Shown: positions 8,557 to 17,829, numbered from the stretch's first letter. The stretch: DNA of 64,000 nucleotides from JADJSS01 sp964490845 (GCA_964490845.1 CAZBED010000003.1:186001-250000); one strand, 5' to 3'. Made by a program: numbers and translations. The notes: generated from the letters alone by a model not told the origin.

Positions 8557-9408
8557 ATGAACATTGTCTTTAGAAACATCCCTTTAACACGGATTAAAAT
8601 ATTTGGGGCTAAAATCCTTTTATTTTTTACCGGTGTTTTTGTGGACACCAGAAAGAAACATCTTATAAAAAGAAACGATATCAACTTTGAGGTTGATTTA
8701 ACGGAAGGCATTGATCTGTCATTATACCTTTTTAATGATTTCCAGTCTCACGTTTACGAAAATAAATTTGTTACCTTGAAAGAAGAGGATGTCATCTTTG
8801 ATGTTGGCGCCAATGTCGGTATTATGTCTTTAAACTTTGCCAAAAAAGCGAAAAACGGAAAGGTGTACGCATTTGAACCAACCCATTATGCTTTAGAAAA
8901 ATTTAAGAGAAATCTGGAGCTAAACCCTGAATTAGCCAACCGTATTTCCATAACCAACTGTTTTATTTCCGCAAAATCAGATGCCAACCCTAATATAGTT
9001 GCTTTCTCGAGCTGGAGCCTGACCAAACGAACAGAGAACGATCACGAATTCCATCTCGGTACGCCTATGTCTGCCGAAGGTGTCCCTTCTATCACTATGG
9101 ATGACTTTGTACAATCCAACAACATCCGGAAATTAGATTTTATTAAAGTGGATACGGACGGGCATGAATACGAAGTATTCTCCGGCGCGAGAAATACCAT
9201 TCAAACCTTAAGGCCAAAAATTATTTTTGAATTAGGATTGTATGTGATGAAAGAAAAAAATTTCGACTTCGATTTTTACTGGAATTATTTCCATCCGCTT
9301 AATTACAAACTATATGATTCGAGCAATTTGAAAGAAATAACCCTTGAGAATTATAAGAATCATCTGCCAAAATACGGCAGCATTGATGTTTTAGCAATAC
9401 CACAATAA
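8557..9408 (+). CDS. FkbM family methyltransferase (second copy)
   Basis: 283-residue FkbM methyltransferase. An N-terminal hydrophobic stretch (ILLFFTGVFVDTR) may tether it to the membrane. Motif I is VIFDVGANVGIM near residues 78-88, followed by KVYAFEPTHYALEKF. The family signatures FIKVDTDGHEYEVFSGA and IIFELGLY are present. It differs widely from the first FkbM protein, so it is not a recent duplicate. The next gene starts one base after its stop codon, implying translational coupling with the methyltransferase-glycosyltransferase fusion and a shared role in glycan decoration. Confidence 0.85.
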   Translation: MNIVFRNIPLTRIKIFGAKILLFFTGVFVDTRKKHLIKRNDINFEVDLTEGIDLSLYLFNDFQSHVYENKFVTLKEEDVIFDVGANVGIMSLNFAKKAKNGKVYAFEPTHYALEKFKRNLELNPELANRISITNCFISAKSDANPNIVAFSSWSLTKRTENDHEFHLGTPMSAEGVPSITMDDFVQSNNIRKLDFIKVDTDGHEYEVFSGARNTIQTLRPKIIFELGLYVMKEKNFDFDFYWNYFHPLNYKLYDSSNLKEITLENYKNHLPKYGSIDVLAIPQ

Positions 9409-9409
9409 C

Positions 9410-10843
9410 ATGTTATTCTCTATTCGAAAACAAACCATTTTCAGTCACTTTGAATCCATTGCGGAAAATTATTTAAATTACCGCAGGCGATTCTCTTATT
9501 ACGGAAATGATATTATCAATTACCTGAACTTCTTCATCAGCGAAACAGACAGCGTACTGGAAATCGGGTGTGGATGCGGAGAAACGATTCACGGGTTAAA
9601 GGCAACTGATAAAACCGGTATTGACTTCAGTCCCAAAATGATTTCAGCTGCTCAAAAATCTTATCCGGATGTATCCTTTCATGTGATGGATGCCGAAAAG
9701 ATCACTCTGGAAAGAAAATTTGATGTCATCATCTTCAATAATATCATCGGCTATCTCGACAATATCCAGGATGTCTTTTATGCCATCAAGAATAACTGCC
9801 ACGAACATACCCGCGTCATCATTTCTTATTACAATCACTGGTGGGAGCCTGTTCTGAATCTGGGTGAAACGATAGGCATCAAAAAAAAATCGCCCCAGCA
9901 GAACTGGCTGGATGCTAAAGATATTTCCAACTTGCTATATCTGTCAGGCTTTGAAACCTACAGAACCAACAAGCGCTTGTTATTCCCCATCAATATTCCT
10001 GTCTTTTCGTGGCTGTTGAATAAGTATATCGCAAAACTGCCGATTTTTAAGTCACTCTGTTTAAACCAGTTCACCTTCGCCCGTCCGCTCTTAAATTATT
10101 CTGAAGAAGAAGCCGGAAGCAAATACTCTGTTTCCATTTGTATTCCCGCACGCAACGAAAGCGGCAATATCGAAAACGCGATTTTGCGTCTGCCGAAGTT
10201 TGGCAAGCATCAGGAAATCATCTTTGTGGAGGGCAACTCTTCCGACGACACCTGGGCAAAGATTCAGGAGATACAAACCAAATACCGCGACTCGCACGAC
10301 ATAAAAATTGCACAGCAGGAAGGCAAAGGCAAAGGTGATGCCGTACGAAAAGGGTACTCCATCGCCACACAGGATATCCTGATGATACTCGATGCAGACC
10401 TGACGATGCCGCCGGAAGAATTGCCTAAATTTTACAACGCCATCGCCACCGGAAAAGCAGAATTCATCAACGGCTCGCGGCTGGTATATCCTATGGATAA
10501 AGAAGCCATGCGTTTCCTGAATACGTTGGGCAATAAATTTTTCAGCAAGGTATTTTCCTGGCTAATGGAGCAACCCATCAAAGACACACTTTGCGGTACT
10601 AAGGTGATGTTCCGGGAGGATTACAATAAACTCGCCGCTAACCGCAAATTCTTCGGAGATTTTGACCCGTTTGGCGATTATGATTTGCTGTTTGGCGCTT
10701 ACAAACTCAATCTGAAAATCATCGATTTGCCTATACGCTATAAAGAACGTACTTACGGGACGACTAATATTTCCCGCTTTCAAAATGGTTTTATGCTATT
10801 AAGAATGTGCTGGTTTGCCGCCGGGAAAATTAAGTTCTGGTAG
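9410..10843 (+). CDS. Fusion of SAM methyltransferase and GT2 glycosyltransferase
   Basis: Two enzymes in one 477-residue chain. Residues 1 to about 215 are a class I methyltransferase: VLEIGCGCGETI (49-60) is motif I, TGIDFSPKMI is motif II and FDVIIFNNIIGY is motif IV. From about residue 238 a GT-A family 2 glycosyltransferase begins with VSICIPARNESGNI. It carries EGNSSDDTW, a GKGKGDAVRKG nucleotide-binding segment, the metal-binding LDADL (D328, D330) and a late GDYDLLFGAYK block. The GT2 half resembles dolichyl-phosphate-mannose synthase-like enzymes but lacks their C-terminal membrane helices. The chain may glycosylate and methylate the same lipid-linked glycan (inference). It ends the operon with the second FkbM gene. 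Confidence 0.85.
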   Translation: MLFSIRKQTIFSHFESIAENYLNYRRRFSYYGNDIINYLNFFISETDSVLEIGCGCGETIHGLKATDKTGIDFSPKMISAAQKSYPDVSFHVMDAEKITLERKFDVIIFNNIIGYLDNIQDVFYAIKNNCHEHTRVIISYYNHWWEPVLNLGETIGIKKKSPQQNWLDAKDISNLLYLSGFETYRTNKRLLFPINIPVFSWLLNKYIAKLPIFKSLCLNQFTFARPLLNYSEEEAGSKYSVSICIPARNESGNIENAILRLPKFGKHQEIIFVEGNSSDDTWAKIQEIQTKYRDSHDIKIAQQEGKGKGDAVRKGYSIATQDILMILDADLTMPPEELPKFYNAIATGKAEFINGSRLVYPMDKEAMRFLNTLGNKFFSKVFSWLMEQPIKDTLCGTKVMFREDYNKLAANRKFFGDFDPFGDYDLLFGAYKLNLKIIDLPIRYKERTYGTTNISRFQNGFMLLRMCWFAAGKIKFW

Positions 10844-10847
10844 CCCA

Positions 10848-11163
10848 ACCCGTCATTTCGTTGTTAGTAGAAATCTTGCTTTAGTCTTCATTTAAAATAA
10901 CAAGAACCTGTTGTGCGATTTAAAACACATAGGCACATAGATTTTTTTAGAAAGAATGTGCTAATTAGTGCAATATATACGGAATTCCCATTAGTAAAAC
11001 ATAGTATCGCCTCAGGCGATAGCTATACGTCTCTATTAAATTGCATCTTTCACTCTACTTACCTAAATAAGCAAATAATCAAACTAACTATGTTCCTATG
11101 TAGTATTATTAAACTATTCACCGTACAAGCGTTTAACAAGATTTCGCTTCGCTCAGAATGACG
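10848..11163. repeat. Non-coding nested inverted-repeat (MITE-like) element
   Basis: The 336-base gap between the GT2 fusion and rluB holds no convincing gene. Its ends are inverted copies of the unit CGTCATTY...GAAATCTTG (about 10851-10878 and 11136-11163). Inside lies a second inverted pair, ACATAGGCACATAG near 10926-10940 against CTATGTTCCTATGT near 11088-11101. The centre has a palindrome TATCGCCT/AGGCGATA at 11005-11021. The nesting suggests a non-autonomous repeat or a long structured RNA. It could also act as a bidirectional terminator between the convergent genes. Confidence 0.55.
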
Positions 11164-11179
11164 GCACTCTTTTGGGAAA

Positions 11180-11980
11180 TTACTCTTTTGGTTTCTTTTC
11201 TTTCTTGTTGGCGATAAAATATTTGAGGAAGATAATTTCCTTTTCTGTAAGGAAACGCCATTTGCCGCGTGGCAGGTTTTTCTTCGTCAGGCCGGCGTAC
11301 AAGACACGGTCGAGCTTCATCACCTCATATCCCAGGTGCTCAAAAATGCGGCGCACGATTCTGTTTTTCCCGCTGTGTAATTCGATACCTACATGTTTGT
11401 CATCGCCGCGCGGAAGGGTATATTCCACCTGATCCACATTTGCTCTGCCGTCTTCTAAATCCAATCCGGCTCTTATCTTCAATATATCCTTTGAGTCCAG
11501 TGCCTTGTCGAGTTCCACCTGGTATACTTTCGTTACTTCTCCGCTGGGATGCGATAATTTTTGTGCCAGCTCCCCGTCATTCGTCAACAGGATAACCCCT
11601 GTCGAATTCCTGTCTAATCTTCCGACCGGATACAGGCGCACATCTTTCACCGTACTTACCAGTTCCATTACAGTTTTGCGTTCTCTGTCATCCGATGTGG
11701 TAGTTAGATACCCTTTCGGTTTATTCAGCAACACATACACTTTTTTCTCTCCCTGTACACGTCTGTTCTTAAATTTCACTACGTCTTTCGGCTTTACCTT
11801 GTATCCCATTTCCAATACCACTTCATCATTTACCGACACATAACCGGCCTTGATGTATTCATCGGCCTGTCTGCGCGAACAGACACCGGCATTGGAAATA
11901 TATTTATTGAGGCGGGTTTCTTCCTGAAGCGGCTGTTCTTTAGGTGGCGTAAAATTCTTCACCGCATGCTCAATTTTCAT
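11180..11980 (-). CDS. rluB: Ribosomal large-subunit pseudouridine synthase, RsuA/RluB family
   Basis: Converts a uridine of rRNA to pseudouridine. An S4 RNA-binding domain (about residues 22-70, with RLNKYISNAGVCSRRQADEYI) is followed by the catalytic domain. The catalytic motif is GRLDRNSTGVILLTNDG, with Asp123 as nucleophile. KNRIVRRIFEHLGYEV is the conserved C-terminal block. The ATG at 11980 gives 266 residues and leaves a 49-base gap after scpB. An in-frame GTG at 12088 would add a basic 36-residue tail overlapping scpB; Bacteroidota homologues often have basic tails, so this start is not excluded. scpB-rluB pairing is common in bacteria. Confidence 0.9.
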   Translation of the reverse strand: MKIEHAVKNFTPPKEQPLQEETRLNKYISNAGVCSRRQADEYIKAGYVSVNDEVVLEMGYKVKPKDVVKFKNRRVQGEKKVYVLLNKPKGYLTTTSDDRERKTVMELVSTVKDVRLYPVGRLDRNSTGVILLTNDGELAQKLSHPSGEVTKVYQVELDKALDSKDILKIRAGLDLEDGRANVDQVEYTLPRGDDKHVGIELHSGKNRIVRRIFEHLGYEVMKLDRVLYAGLTKKNLPRGKWRFLTEKEIIFLKYFIANKKEKKPKE

Positions 11981-12029
11981 GGCAAATGTATCATTCTTTG
12001 GAACAAACGACTTCTTGTTTTTCTGGAAG

Positions 12030-12632
12030 TTAGTTTTGTTGGTCGGCGGCAATGCTTGTATTGGCGGCCTCGATATTCTCTTTCTCACCTATCTGATTTT
12101 GAAGTTCTTCAAATTCTTTTAGTTTCGGCAGCTCATCCAGTGAGTTGATACCGAAGTAATCTAAAAATTGCTGTGTTGTTTTGTATAATAACGGCTTGCC
12201 GGGTTCTGTACTTCGGCCAGCAATTTCTATCAGTTCTTTTTCCATCAGTTTCTGAATGGTGTAATCAGCATTCACACCTCGAATGGTTTCAATGATATGC
12301 TTGGTCACCGGCTGTTTGTATGCAATAATCGCCAGCGACTCCAAAGCTGCCGTCGTAAGTCGTTTCACGGTATTTCTATTGAGAAATGCGGAAACTACGG
12401 TATGGTAATCTGCTTTGGTCAGAAACTGGTAACCGCCGCCGACTTCACCCAATTCAAAAGGGAACAGGTCGTTGTTATATTTTTCTCTAATAACAAAGAT
12501 AACGCCTTCAATTTCCTCAGGAGTAAAAGCTACCTCGGAGGTCTTGTTCAGGTAGGCCACCAACTCCTCCGTTTTAATCGGACTTTCAGCGGCAAAAATA
12601 ATGGCTTCTATATTTTTTTGTACTTCTTCCAC
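12030..12632 (-). CDS. scpB: Segregation and condensation protein B
   Basis: ScpB forms tandem winged helices that bind ScpA in the SMC-ScpAB condensin complex. The 200-residue protein shows the family blocks IEAIIFAAESPI near the N-terminus, TTAALESLAIIAYKQPVTK in the middle, and TIRGVNADYTIQKLMEK then GRSTEPGKPLLYKTTQQFL. The start is a GTG; a near-consensus -7 box (TATCTTTA, 12637-12644) lies only five bases upstream, so the transcript may have almost no leader. scpA is not in the window. Confidence 0.93.
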   Translation of the reverse strand: MEEVQKNIEAIIFAAESPIKTEELVAYLNKTSEVAFTPEEIEGVIFVIREKYNNDLFPFELGEVGGGYQFLTKADYHTVVSAFLNRNTVKRLTTAALESLAIIAYKQPVTKHIIETIRGVNADYTIQKLMEKELIEIAGRSTEPGKPLLYKTTQQFLDYFGINSLDELPKLKEFEELQNQIGEKENIEAANTSIAADQQN

Positions 12633-12724
12633 GTGGTAAAGATACGAAAAATAGTAGTGAGTAACGAGTAGTAAGTATTGAGTTATTAACGTTAATTACG
12701 AAAATATTATTTATATAGAATAAG

Positions 12725-12750
12725 AAACCGGATATGATTTTATCCGGTTT
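12725..12750 (-). terminator. Probable terminator after the ATP synthase operon
   Basis: Nine-bp perfect stem AAACCGGAT/ATCCGGTTT with an 8-base loop, 28 bases after the atpG stop. The T-run on the minus side is weak, so termination may be partial. Confidence 0.6.
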
Positions 12751-12778
12751 TTAAACTATCCTTTGGTATAAATTTTTA

Positions 12779-13669
12779 TTACCCATTGCTCAAGGCTGCC
12801 GCACCGGATACGATTTCCGTTAACTCGGTGGTGATGGCCGCCTGACGGGCACGGTTGTACATGATGTTCAGTGATTTTAATAATTCGTTGGCATTTTCTG
12901 TAGCCTTGTCCATCGCCGTCATACGCGCTCCGTGTTCCGACGCATTGGAATCCAGTAAATAGCGGAAAAATTGTGTCTTCAGAATCTTTGGAACCAGATC
13001 ATTCAGGATTTTATCCTGCGCCGGTTCAAAGATATAGTCCGCTTTACCCTTTCCGCTGCCCTTAGTTGGGACGGTGGTCTGAATCGGGAGAAACTGCTCA
13101 GTTGTTGGAATCTGAGTGGCGGCATTTTTAAACTGACCATAAACCACTTCCACTACATCATACTCTTTTTGTTCAAAAGCATACATGATATATTCTGCCG
13201 CTTTTGCCGCATTCTCAAAAGTAAGACTGCCAAATAAACCACCAAAATCATTATTCACCTTTAATTTAGAAGACTTGAATGCATCATACCCTTTTTTGCC
13301 AACCGTTAAAATATCTACTTTCCCCTTCGCCGCCAGTTCAGGATATTTCTCATTAAGCAATAATTTTGCCGACTTAACGGAATTGGCGTTGAACCCTCCG
13401 CACAATCCTTTGTCAGAGGTAATCACCACAATCAGAACTTTGCTGACCGCACGTTGCTGAGCGAAAGCCAAGTTCATCTCGCCACCCAGGTTGGAAGCGA
13501 TATTCTGAAGAACCTTATTTAATTGGTTTGCATAAGGACGAATCTGTATAATCCTGTCTGTTGCTCTTCTCAACTTGGCAGCTGACACCATCTTCATGGC
13601 TTTTGTAATCTGCGTGGTAGATTTTACAGAGGCTATTCTTAATCGTACTTCTTTTAAATTTGCTCCCAT
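12779..13669 (-). CDS. atpG: ATP synthase F1 gamma subunit
   Basis: Central rotor stalk of F1Fo ATP synthase. N-terminal coiled-coil helix with LRIASVKSTTQITKAMKMVSAAK and C-terminal helix with MTAMDKATENANELLK are both family signatures. The middle VLIVVITSDKGLCGGFNAN starts the Rossmann-like domain. 296 residues, normal length. Last gene of the atpBEFHAG operon, 72 bases after atpA. Confidence 0.96.
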   Translation of the reverse strand: MGANLKEVRLRIASVKSTTQITKAMKMVSAAKLRRATDRIIQIRPYANQLNKVLQNIASNLGGEMNLAFAQQRAVSKVLIVVITSDKGLCGGFNANSVKSAKLLLNEKYPELAAKGKVDILTVGKKGYDAFKSSKLKVNNDFGGLFGSLTFENAAKAAEYIMYAFEQKEYDVVEVVYGQFKNAATQIPTTEQFLPIQTTVPTKGSGKGKADYIFEPAQDKILNDLVPKILKTQFFRYLLDSNASEHGARMTAMDKATENANELLKSLNIMYNRARQAAITTELTEIVSGAAALSNG

Positions 13670-13741
13670 CTTTCTTTAGCGTTTAAGATTCGAGATTCGG
13701 GAAAATTACTCACATATCCCATCACCCTTATCTATTCATCT

Positions 13742-15319
13742 TTATGCGTATGCTCCTTCCATGGATTTTGCCAATGCTTCTACTTTTCCGGTAGCTTCAT
13801 CTCCTAACCCGCCTTTTTTAAATTCCGCTAATACTTCCGGATGTTTGGCTTCCAGTGCACTCAGGAAATCCTCCTCGAATGTACGTACCTTCTCTACCGC
13901 TATATTTCTCAATAGTCCTTTTGAACCTAAATAGATAATGGCTACCTGTTTTTCTACCGTTAACGGAGAATACTGAGGCTGTTTCAAAATCTCCACGTTT
14001 CTTTTTCCTTTATCCAATACCGCTTTGGTCGCCGCATCCAGGTCAGAACCGAATTTAGAGAATGCCTCCAACTCACGGTATTGCGCCTGGTCTAATTTGA
14101 GGGTACCCGCTACTTTCTTCATGGATTTAATCTGTGCATTTCCACCCACACGAGATACCGAGATACCTACGTTGATAGCCGGACGCACACCCGCGTTGAA
14201 CAAGTTCGCTTCCAGGAATATTTGTCCGTCGGTGATAGAGATTACGTTAGTAGGGATATAGGCAGAAACGTCGCCCGCTTGTGTTTCAATGATGGGTAAA
14301 GCCGTCAATGAACCACCGCCTTTTACTTTTCCTTTCAGGGAATCCGGCAAGTCATTCATTTTTTGAGCAATCTCATCTTTATTGATAATTTTGGCTGCAC
14401 GCTCCAGTAAACGGGAGTGCAGGTAGAATACGTCACCCGGATAGGCTTCACGTCCCGGAGGTCTTTTCAATAACAAAGAAACCTCCCGATAAGCAACTGC
14501 CTGTTTGGATAAATCATCGTATACGATCAATGCCGGACGACCTGTATCACGGAAAAACTCTCCGATGGCAGCGCCTGCGAATGGTGCGTAAAACTGAATG
14601 GGAGCCGGGTCAGAAGCGTTGGCGGCAACAATCACTGTGTAAGGCATTGCTCCGTTTTCTTCCAGTGTTTTCGCAATATTGGCTACCGTAGATGCTTTTT
14701 GTCCGCAGGCTACATAGATACAGTAAACCGGTTCACCTCTGTCGTAAAATTCTTTCTGATTGATAATGGTATCGATCGCGATAGCCGTTTTTCCTGTCTG
14801 ACGGTCACCGATGATTAACTCTCGTTGTCCACGTCCGATTGGAATCATCGCATCAATGGATTTGATACCCGTTTGTAACGGCTCTGTTACCGGCTGACGG
14901 AAGATAACCCCCGGCGCTTTTCTTTCCAATGGCATGGAGTATAATTCTCCACCGATAGGTCCTTTACCATCTATTGGTTGTCCGAGTGTATTTACCACAC
15001 GGCCTAACATTCCTTCGCCCACATTTAACGATGCAATGAGTCCGGTACGTTTTACGCTGTCACCTTCCTTAATTTCATCTGAAGAACCCATCAATACCAC
15101 ACCCACGTTGTCTTCTTCCAGGTTTAACGCAATCGCTTTCATGCCGTTGGAGAATTCTACCAATTCCCCTGCTTTTACCTGCGATAATCCGTAGATACGC
15201 GCAATACCGTCACCTACCTGAAGAACACTTCCTACTTCTTCCAATTGTGCTTCTGTAGAAACATTTCCTAACTGCTGACGCAGTATTGCTGATATTTCAT
15301 CCGGTCTAACTTCTACCAT
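13742..15319 (-). CDS. atpA: ATP synthase F1 alpha subunit
   Basis: Non-catalytic nucleotide-binding subunit of F1. The Walker A motif is GDRQTGKTA at residues 171-179 and Walker B lies in RPALIVYDDLSK. The alpha-subunit signature PAINVGISVSRVGG is present. 525 residues. It begins with the usual N-terminal helix (VRPDEISAILRQQL) that binds the delta subunit. It lies 60 bases after atpH in the operon. Confidence 0.97.
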   Translation of the reverse strand: MVEVRPDEISAILRQQLGNVSTEAQLEEVGSVLQVGDGIARIYGLSQVKAGELVEFSNGMKAIALNLEEDNVGVVLMGSSDEIKEGDSVKRTGLIASLNVGEGMLGRVVNTLGQPIDGKGPIGGELYSMPLERKAPGVIFRQPVTEPLQTGIKSIDAMIPIGRGQRELIIGDRQTGKTAIAIDTIINQKEFYDRGEPVYCIYVACGQKASTVANIAKTLEENGAMPYTVIVAANASDPAPIQFYAPFAGAAIGEFFRDTGRPALIVYDDLSKQAVAYREVSLLLKRPPGREAYPGDVFYLHSRLLERAAKIINKDEIAQKMNDLPDSLKGKVKGGGSLTALPIIETQAGDVSAYIPTNVISITDGQIFLEANLFNAGVRPAINVGISVSRVGGNAQIKSMKKVAGTLKLDQAQYRELEAFSKFGSDLDAATKAVLDKGKRNVEILKQPQYSPLTVEKQVAIIYLGSKGLLRNIAVEKVRTFEEDFLSALEAKHPEVLAEFKKGGLGDEATGKVEALAKSMEGAYA

Positions 15320-15379
15320 TGTATGTAATTTTTGAATTGTTGAATTGAAGACGAGTAGATATCTATCCGCCTGTATTTT

Positions 15380-15922
15380 TTAGTTTAAAGAAATTTCTTT
15401 CTGTATTTTATTTAATTTATACCGTACGGAATTGTCATACAACTTACCGCCAAAATCAACGATGAATCCACCCATGATGGATGCATCTATTTTCTTATTA
15501 ATCTTCACATTCGGATATCCGGACTGTGACTGAATGAACTGAACGATTTTCTGCTCATTCGCGGCATCCAATTCCGTAGCCGTTGTTACCGTTACCTCGG
15601 AGATACCTTTGAATTCATTATACAATCGGGAGAACGCATTGATAATATCCGTCATATACGGCTCCCTGCCCTGTTCTACCAAAAGTTGTAAGAATTTTTG
15701 GGTAACCGCATTGACCTTATCCCCGAAAATCTGATTGACAATCGCCAGTTTTTTGTGTCCCTGTATTACGGGGCTTTTAAAAACCGCTTTTAATTCCCTG
15801 TTGGATTTCAATACAGCCGCAATCGTTGATAAATCCGTATAAATAGTCTCTATCGTGCCTGTTTGTGTGGCCTCGTCAAATAATGCTTTTGCGTAACGTC
15901 GTGATAATTTTTCTGTTGACAT
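15380..15922 (-). CDS. atpH: ATP synthase F1 delta subunit
   Basis: Peripheral-stalk subunit linking F1 to Fo. 180 residues with the typical N-terminal SRRYAKALFDEA and C-terminal IMGGFIVDFGGKLYDNSVR motifs. Its ATG shares one base with the atpF stop codon (TAATG), indicating translational coupling. Confidence 0.95.
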   Translation of the reverse strand: MSTEKLSRRYAKALFDEATQTGTIETIYTDLSTIAAVLKSNRELKAVFKSPVIQGHKKLAIVNQIFGDKVNAVTQKFLQLLVEQGREPYMTDIINAFSRLYNEFKGISEVTVTTATELDAANEQKIVQFIQSQSGYPNVKINKKIDASIMGGFIVDFGGKLYDNSVRYKLNKIQKEISLN

Positions 15923-16443
15923 TAGTTCACATTGATTTTGTCTACCAACGAATTGATATAGCTTTGCTGGTCTTTAGCCGCATCCAGTTCGCGTCCCAAT
16001 ACTTTCTGAGCGATTTCAATAGAGATTTTGCTGACTTCGTTTTTTACTTCTGCCATTGCGGCCTTTTTCTGAGCTTCAATTTCCGCTTTTGCATCCGCCA
16101 CAATTTTAGCTGCATCTTCTTTGGCCTTATTGTGTGCCTCTGTAATGATGGAGTCTTTCACCTCTTTTGCTTCTTTCAGGATTTTAGCGCCTTCTTCTCT
16201 CGCTTCTTTTAATAAAGCGGCATTGTCGGATTGCAGTTTCTGCATTTCCTCTTTCGCTCTATCCGCTGCGGAAAGGGCGTCATTGATAGATTGCTCGCGG
16301 TCCTTAATAGAGCTGACAATTGGTTTCAGGGCGAATTTGCCGATTAAAAACCAGAATGTCAGAAAAACAATAGTCGTCCAAAACACTAAACCGAAATCGG
16401 GAGTGAGTAACGATATTGATTCGAATGCCAATATCATATTCAA
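15922..16443 (-). CDS. atpF: ATP synthase Fo b subunit
   Basis: Peripheral stalk of the ATP synthase. An N-terminal membrane helix (about residues 15-38, TPDFGLVFWTTIVFLTFWFL) is followed by a long charged helix rich in Ala, Lys and Glu that dimerises. 173 residues. Only one b-type gene is present here. Overlaps atpH by one base. Confidence 0.95.
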   Translation of the reverse strand: MNMILAFESISLLTPDFGLVFWTTIVFLTFWFLIGKFALKPIVSSIKDREQSINDALSAADRAKEEMQKLQSDNAALLKEAREEGAKILKEAKEVKDSIITEAHNKAKEDAAKIVADAKAEIEAQKKAAMAEVKNEVSKISIEIAQKVLGRELDAAKDQQSYINSLVDKINVN

Positions 16444-16483
16444 TAATTTTTACGTTCGATAAAGAACGGAGTTAATAAATAGA

Positions 16484-16690
16484 TTATCCATTCATCAAGA
16501 ATGATAAAATCATCCCAATGATAGCCGCACCTTCAATTAATGCTGCCGCTAAGATCATTGCGCCTCTGATATCATTTGTTGCTTCCGGTTGACGTGCAAT
16601 ACCTTGTACTGCGTTACCACCTACTAAACCGATTCCAAGTCCTGCTCCGATAGCTGCTAAACCTGCTCCGATTGCTGCAATTCCTGCCAT
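16484..16690 (-). CDS. atpE: ATP synthase Fo c subunit
   Basis: 68-residue hairpin forming the c-ring. Glycine-rich helix 1 (GAGLGIGLVGG), the polar loop ARQPEA and helix 2 with the ion-binding Glu53 (ALIEGAAIIG). Aligned with the sodium-type c subunit of Ilyobacter, the Na+ ligands Gln32 and Ser66 are replaced by Ile20 and Gly54. Proton coupling is therefore predicted. Confidence 0.96.
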   Translation of the reverse strand: MAGIAAIGAGLAAIGAGLGIGLVGGNAVQGIARQPEATNDIRGAMILAAALIEGAAIIGMILSFLMNG

Positions 16691-16730
16691 AATGTTGAAT
16701 TTTTAGTTGTTTAAAATTGTTTATTTAAAA

Positions 16731-17810
16731 TTAATGATGTTCTGCATGATGATGTTCCTCAATAGCGGCACCGATAAATATGGTGGACAGCAACGTGAAG
16801 ACATACGCCTGAAGGAATGCCACAAACAATTCCATGGCGTTTACAAACAATAAAATCGGGATGGCTATAACACCGCCCGCGGTGGCCCCTCCGATGCTGG
16901 TACCCATTTTACCCATAATAAAAATGAGACTCACAATACTCAGCACCGCGATATGACCACCTGTTATATTACCGAATAAACGAAGCATTAATACACCCGG
17001 TTTCAGAAACACCCCCAATAATTCAATTGGTGTTAGAATGACCAATACCCATTTAGGCACCCCCGGCATGGCAAAAATATGCTGCCAGTAGTGTTTATTT
17101 CCGCTCAGGTTGATTAACAGGAATGAACAGAATGCCAGCACAAAAGTAAACGAGATATTTCCGGAGGAGTTGATGCCACCGATAAAAGGAACCAAACCCA
17201 GTAAGTTATTGATGAGGATAAAAAAGAAAACAGATAAAAGGTAAGGCATATAGCGGTCTGCTTTATCACCCAGAATCGGACGAACCAAATCCTCAGAAAG
17301 GTACTGAATAACCGGCTCCATGAATGACTGTAAGCCTTTTGGCGCCTGGCCTTTTCTTTTATCGTATGACTTCTTAATACTGAAGAATACTACAGCCAGG
17401 ATAATGAATCCCAGCATCATATTAAACACGTTTTTGGTGATGGAGAGGTCAATAAAGGTGTCTCGTTTTCCGGTGGCAGCATCCACCACACGGTTATCTT
17501 CCATCTTATAGCCCTCGTGTGTGCCATCCGGTGAATGATGGAAAACAGATGACATGAAAACAGACACCTTTTTGGTTTCCTTATTCACAAGAATACAAGG
17601 CAATGGCATGGTGATATGATGACCGCCAAAAGTGGTGATATGGTTTTCGTTGGCATCTGCCACGTGGTGCATGATATGCTCCACTACTTCCTTTGCCACA
17701 TCTTTGCCGCCTTCCTCTTTAGCCGGTTCCGCTTCGGTGGTATTGGCGCTTACTCCCAATGAAATAAGGAGTGAAAAGAGTAAAATAATTATGCGAGATT
17801 TCTTGATCAC
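16731..17810 (-). CDS. atpB: ATP synthase Fo a subunit
   Basis: Proton channel subunit of Fo. This Bacteroidota-type form has a cleavable-looking signal peptide (residues 1-22) and an extra extracytoplasmic N-terminal domain of about 110 residues rich in His. The six-helix channel follows. The essential arginine lies in LMLRLFGNITGGHI and the C-terminal helix ends in a His-rich tail. 359 residues. First gene of the operon, with a promoter element 20 bases upstream. Confidence 0.95.
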   Translation of the reverse strand: MIKKSRIIILLFSLLISLGVSANTTEAEPAKEEGGKDVAKEVVEHIMHHVADANENHITTFGGHHITMPLPCILVNKETKKVSVFMSSVFHHSPDGTHEGYKMEDNRVVDAATGKRDTFIDLSITKNVFNMMLGFIILAVVFFSIKKSYDKRKGQAPKGLQSFMEPVIQYLSEDLVRPILGDKADRYMPYLLSVFFFILINNLLGLVPFIGGINSSGNISFTFVLAFCSFLLINLSGNKHYWQHIFAMPGVPKWVLVILTPIELLGVFLKPGVLMLRLFGNITGGHIAVLSIVSLIFIMGKMGTSIGGATAGGVIAIPILLFVNAMELFVAFLQAYVFTLLSTIFIGAAIEEHHHAEHH

Positions 17811-17829
17811 AGTACTATAAAATGCGGTG

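Noticed and set aside
10913..11161. 82-codon plus-strand reading frame in the gap before rluB
   Set aside because: It lies across the inverted-repeat element, has no recognisable domain or normal composition, and its codons are explained by the palindromes.
11981..12088. GTG at 12088 as the start of rluB
   Set aside because: It would overlap scpB by 59 bases; the ATG at 11980 begins just before the S4 domain and leaves a normal gap. Not fully excluded because basic N-terminal tails occur in the family.
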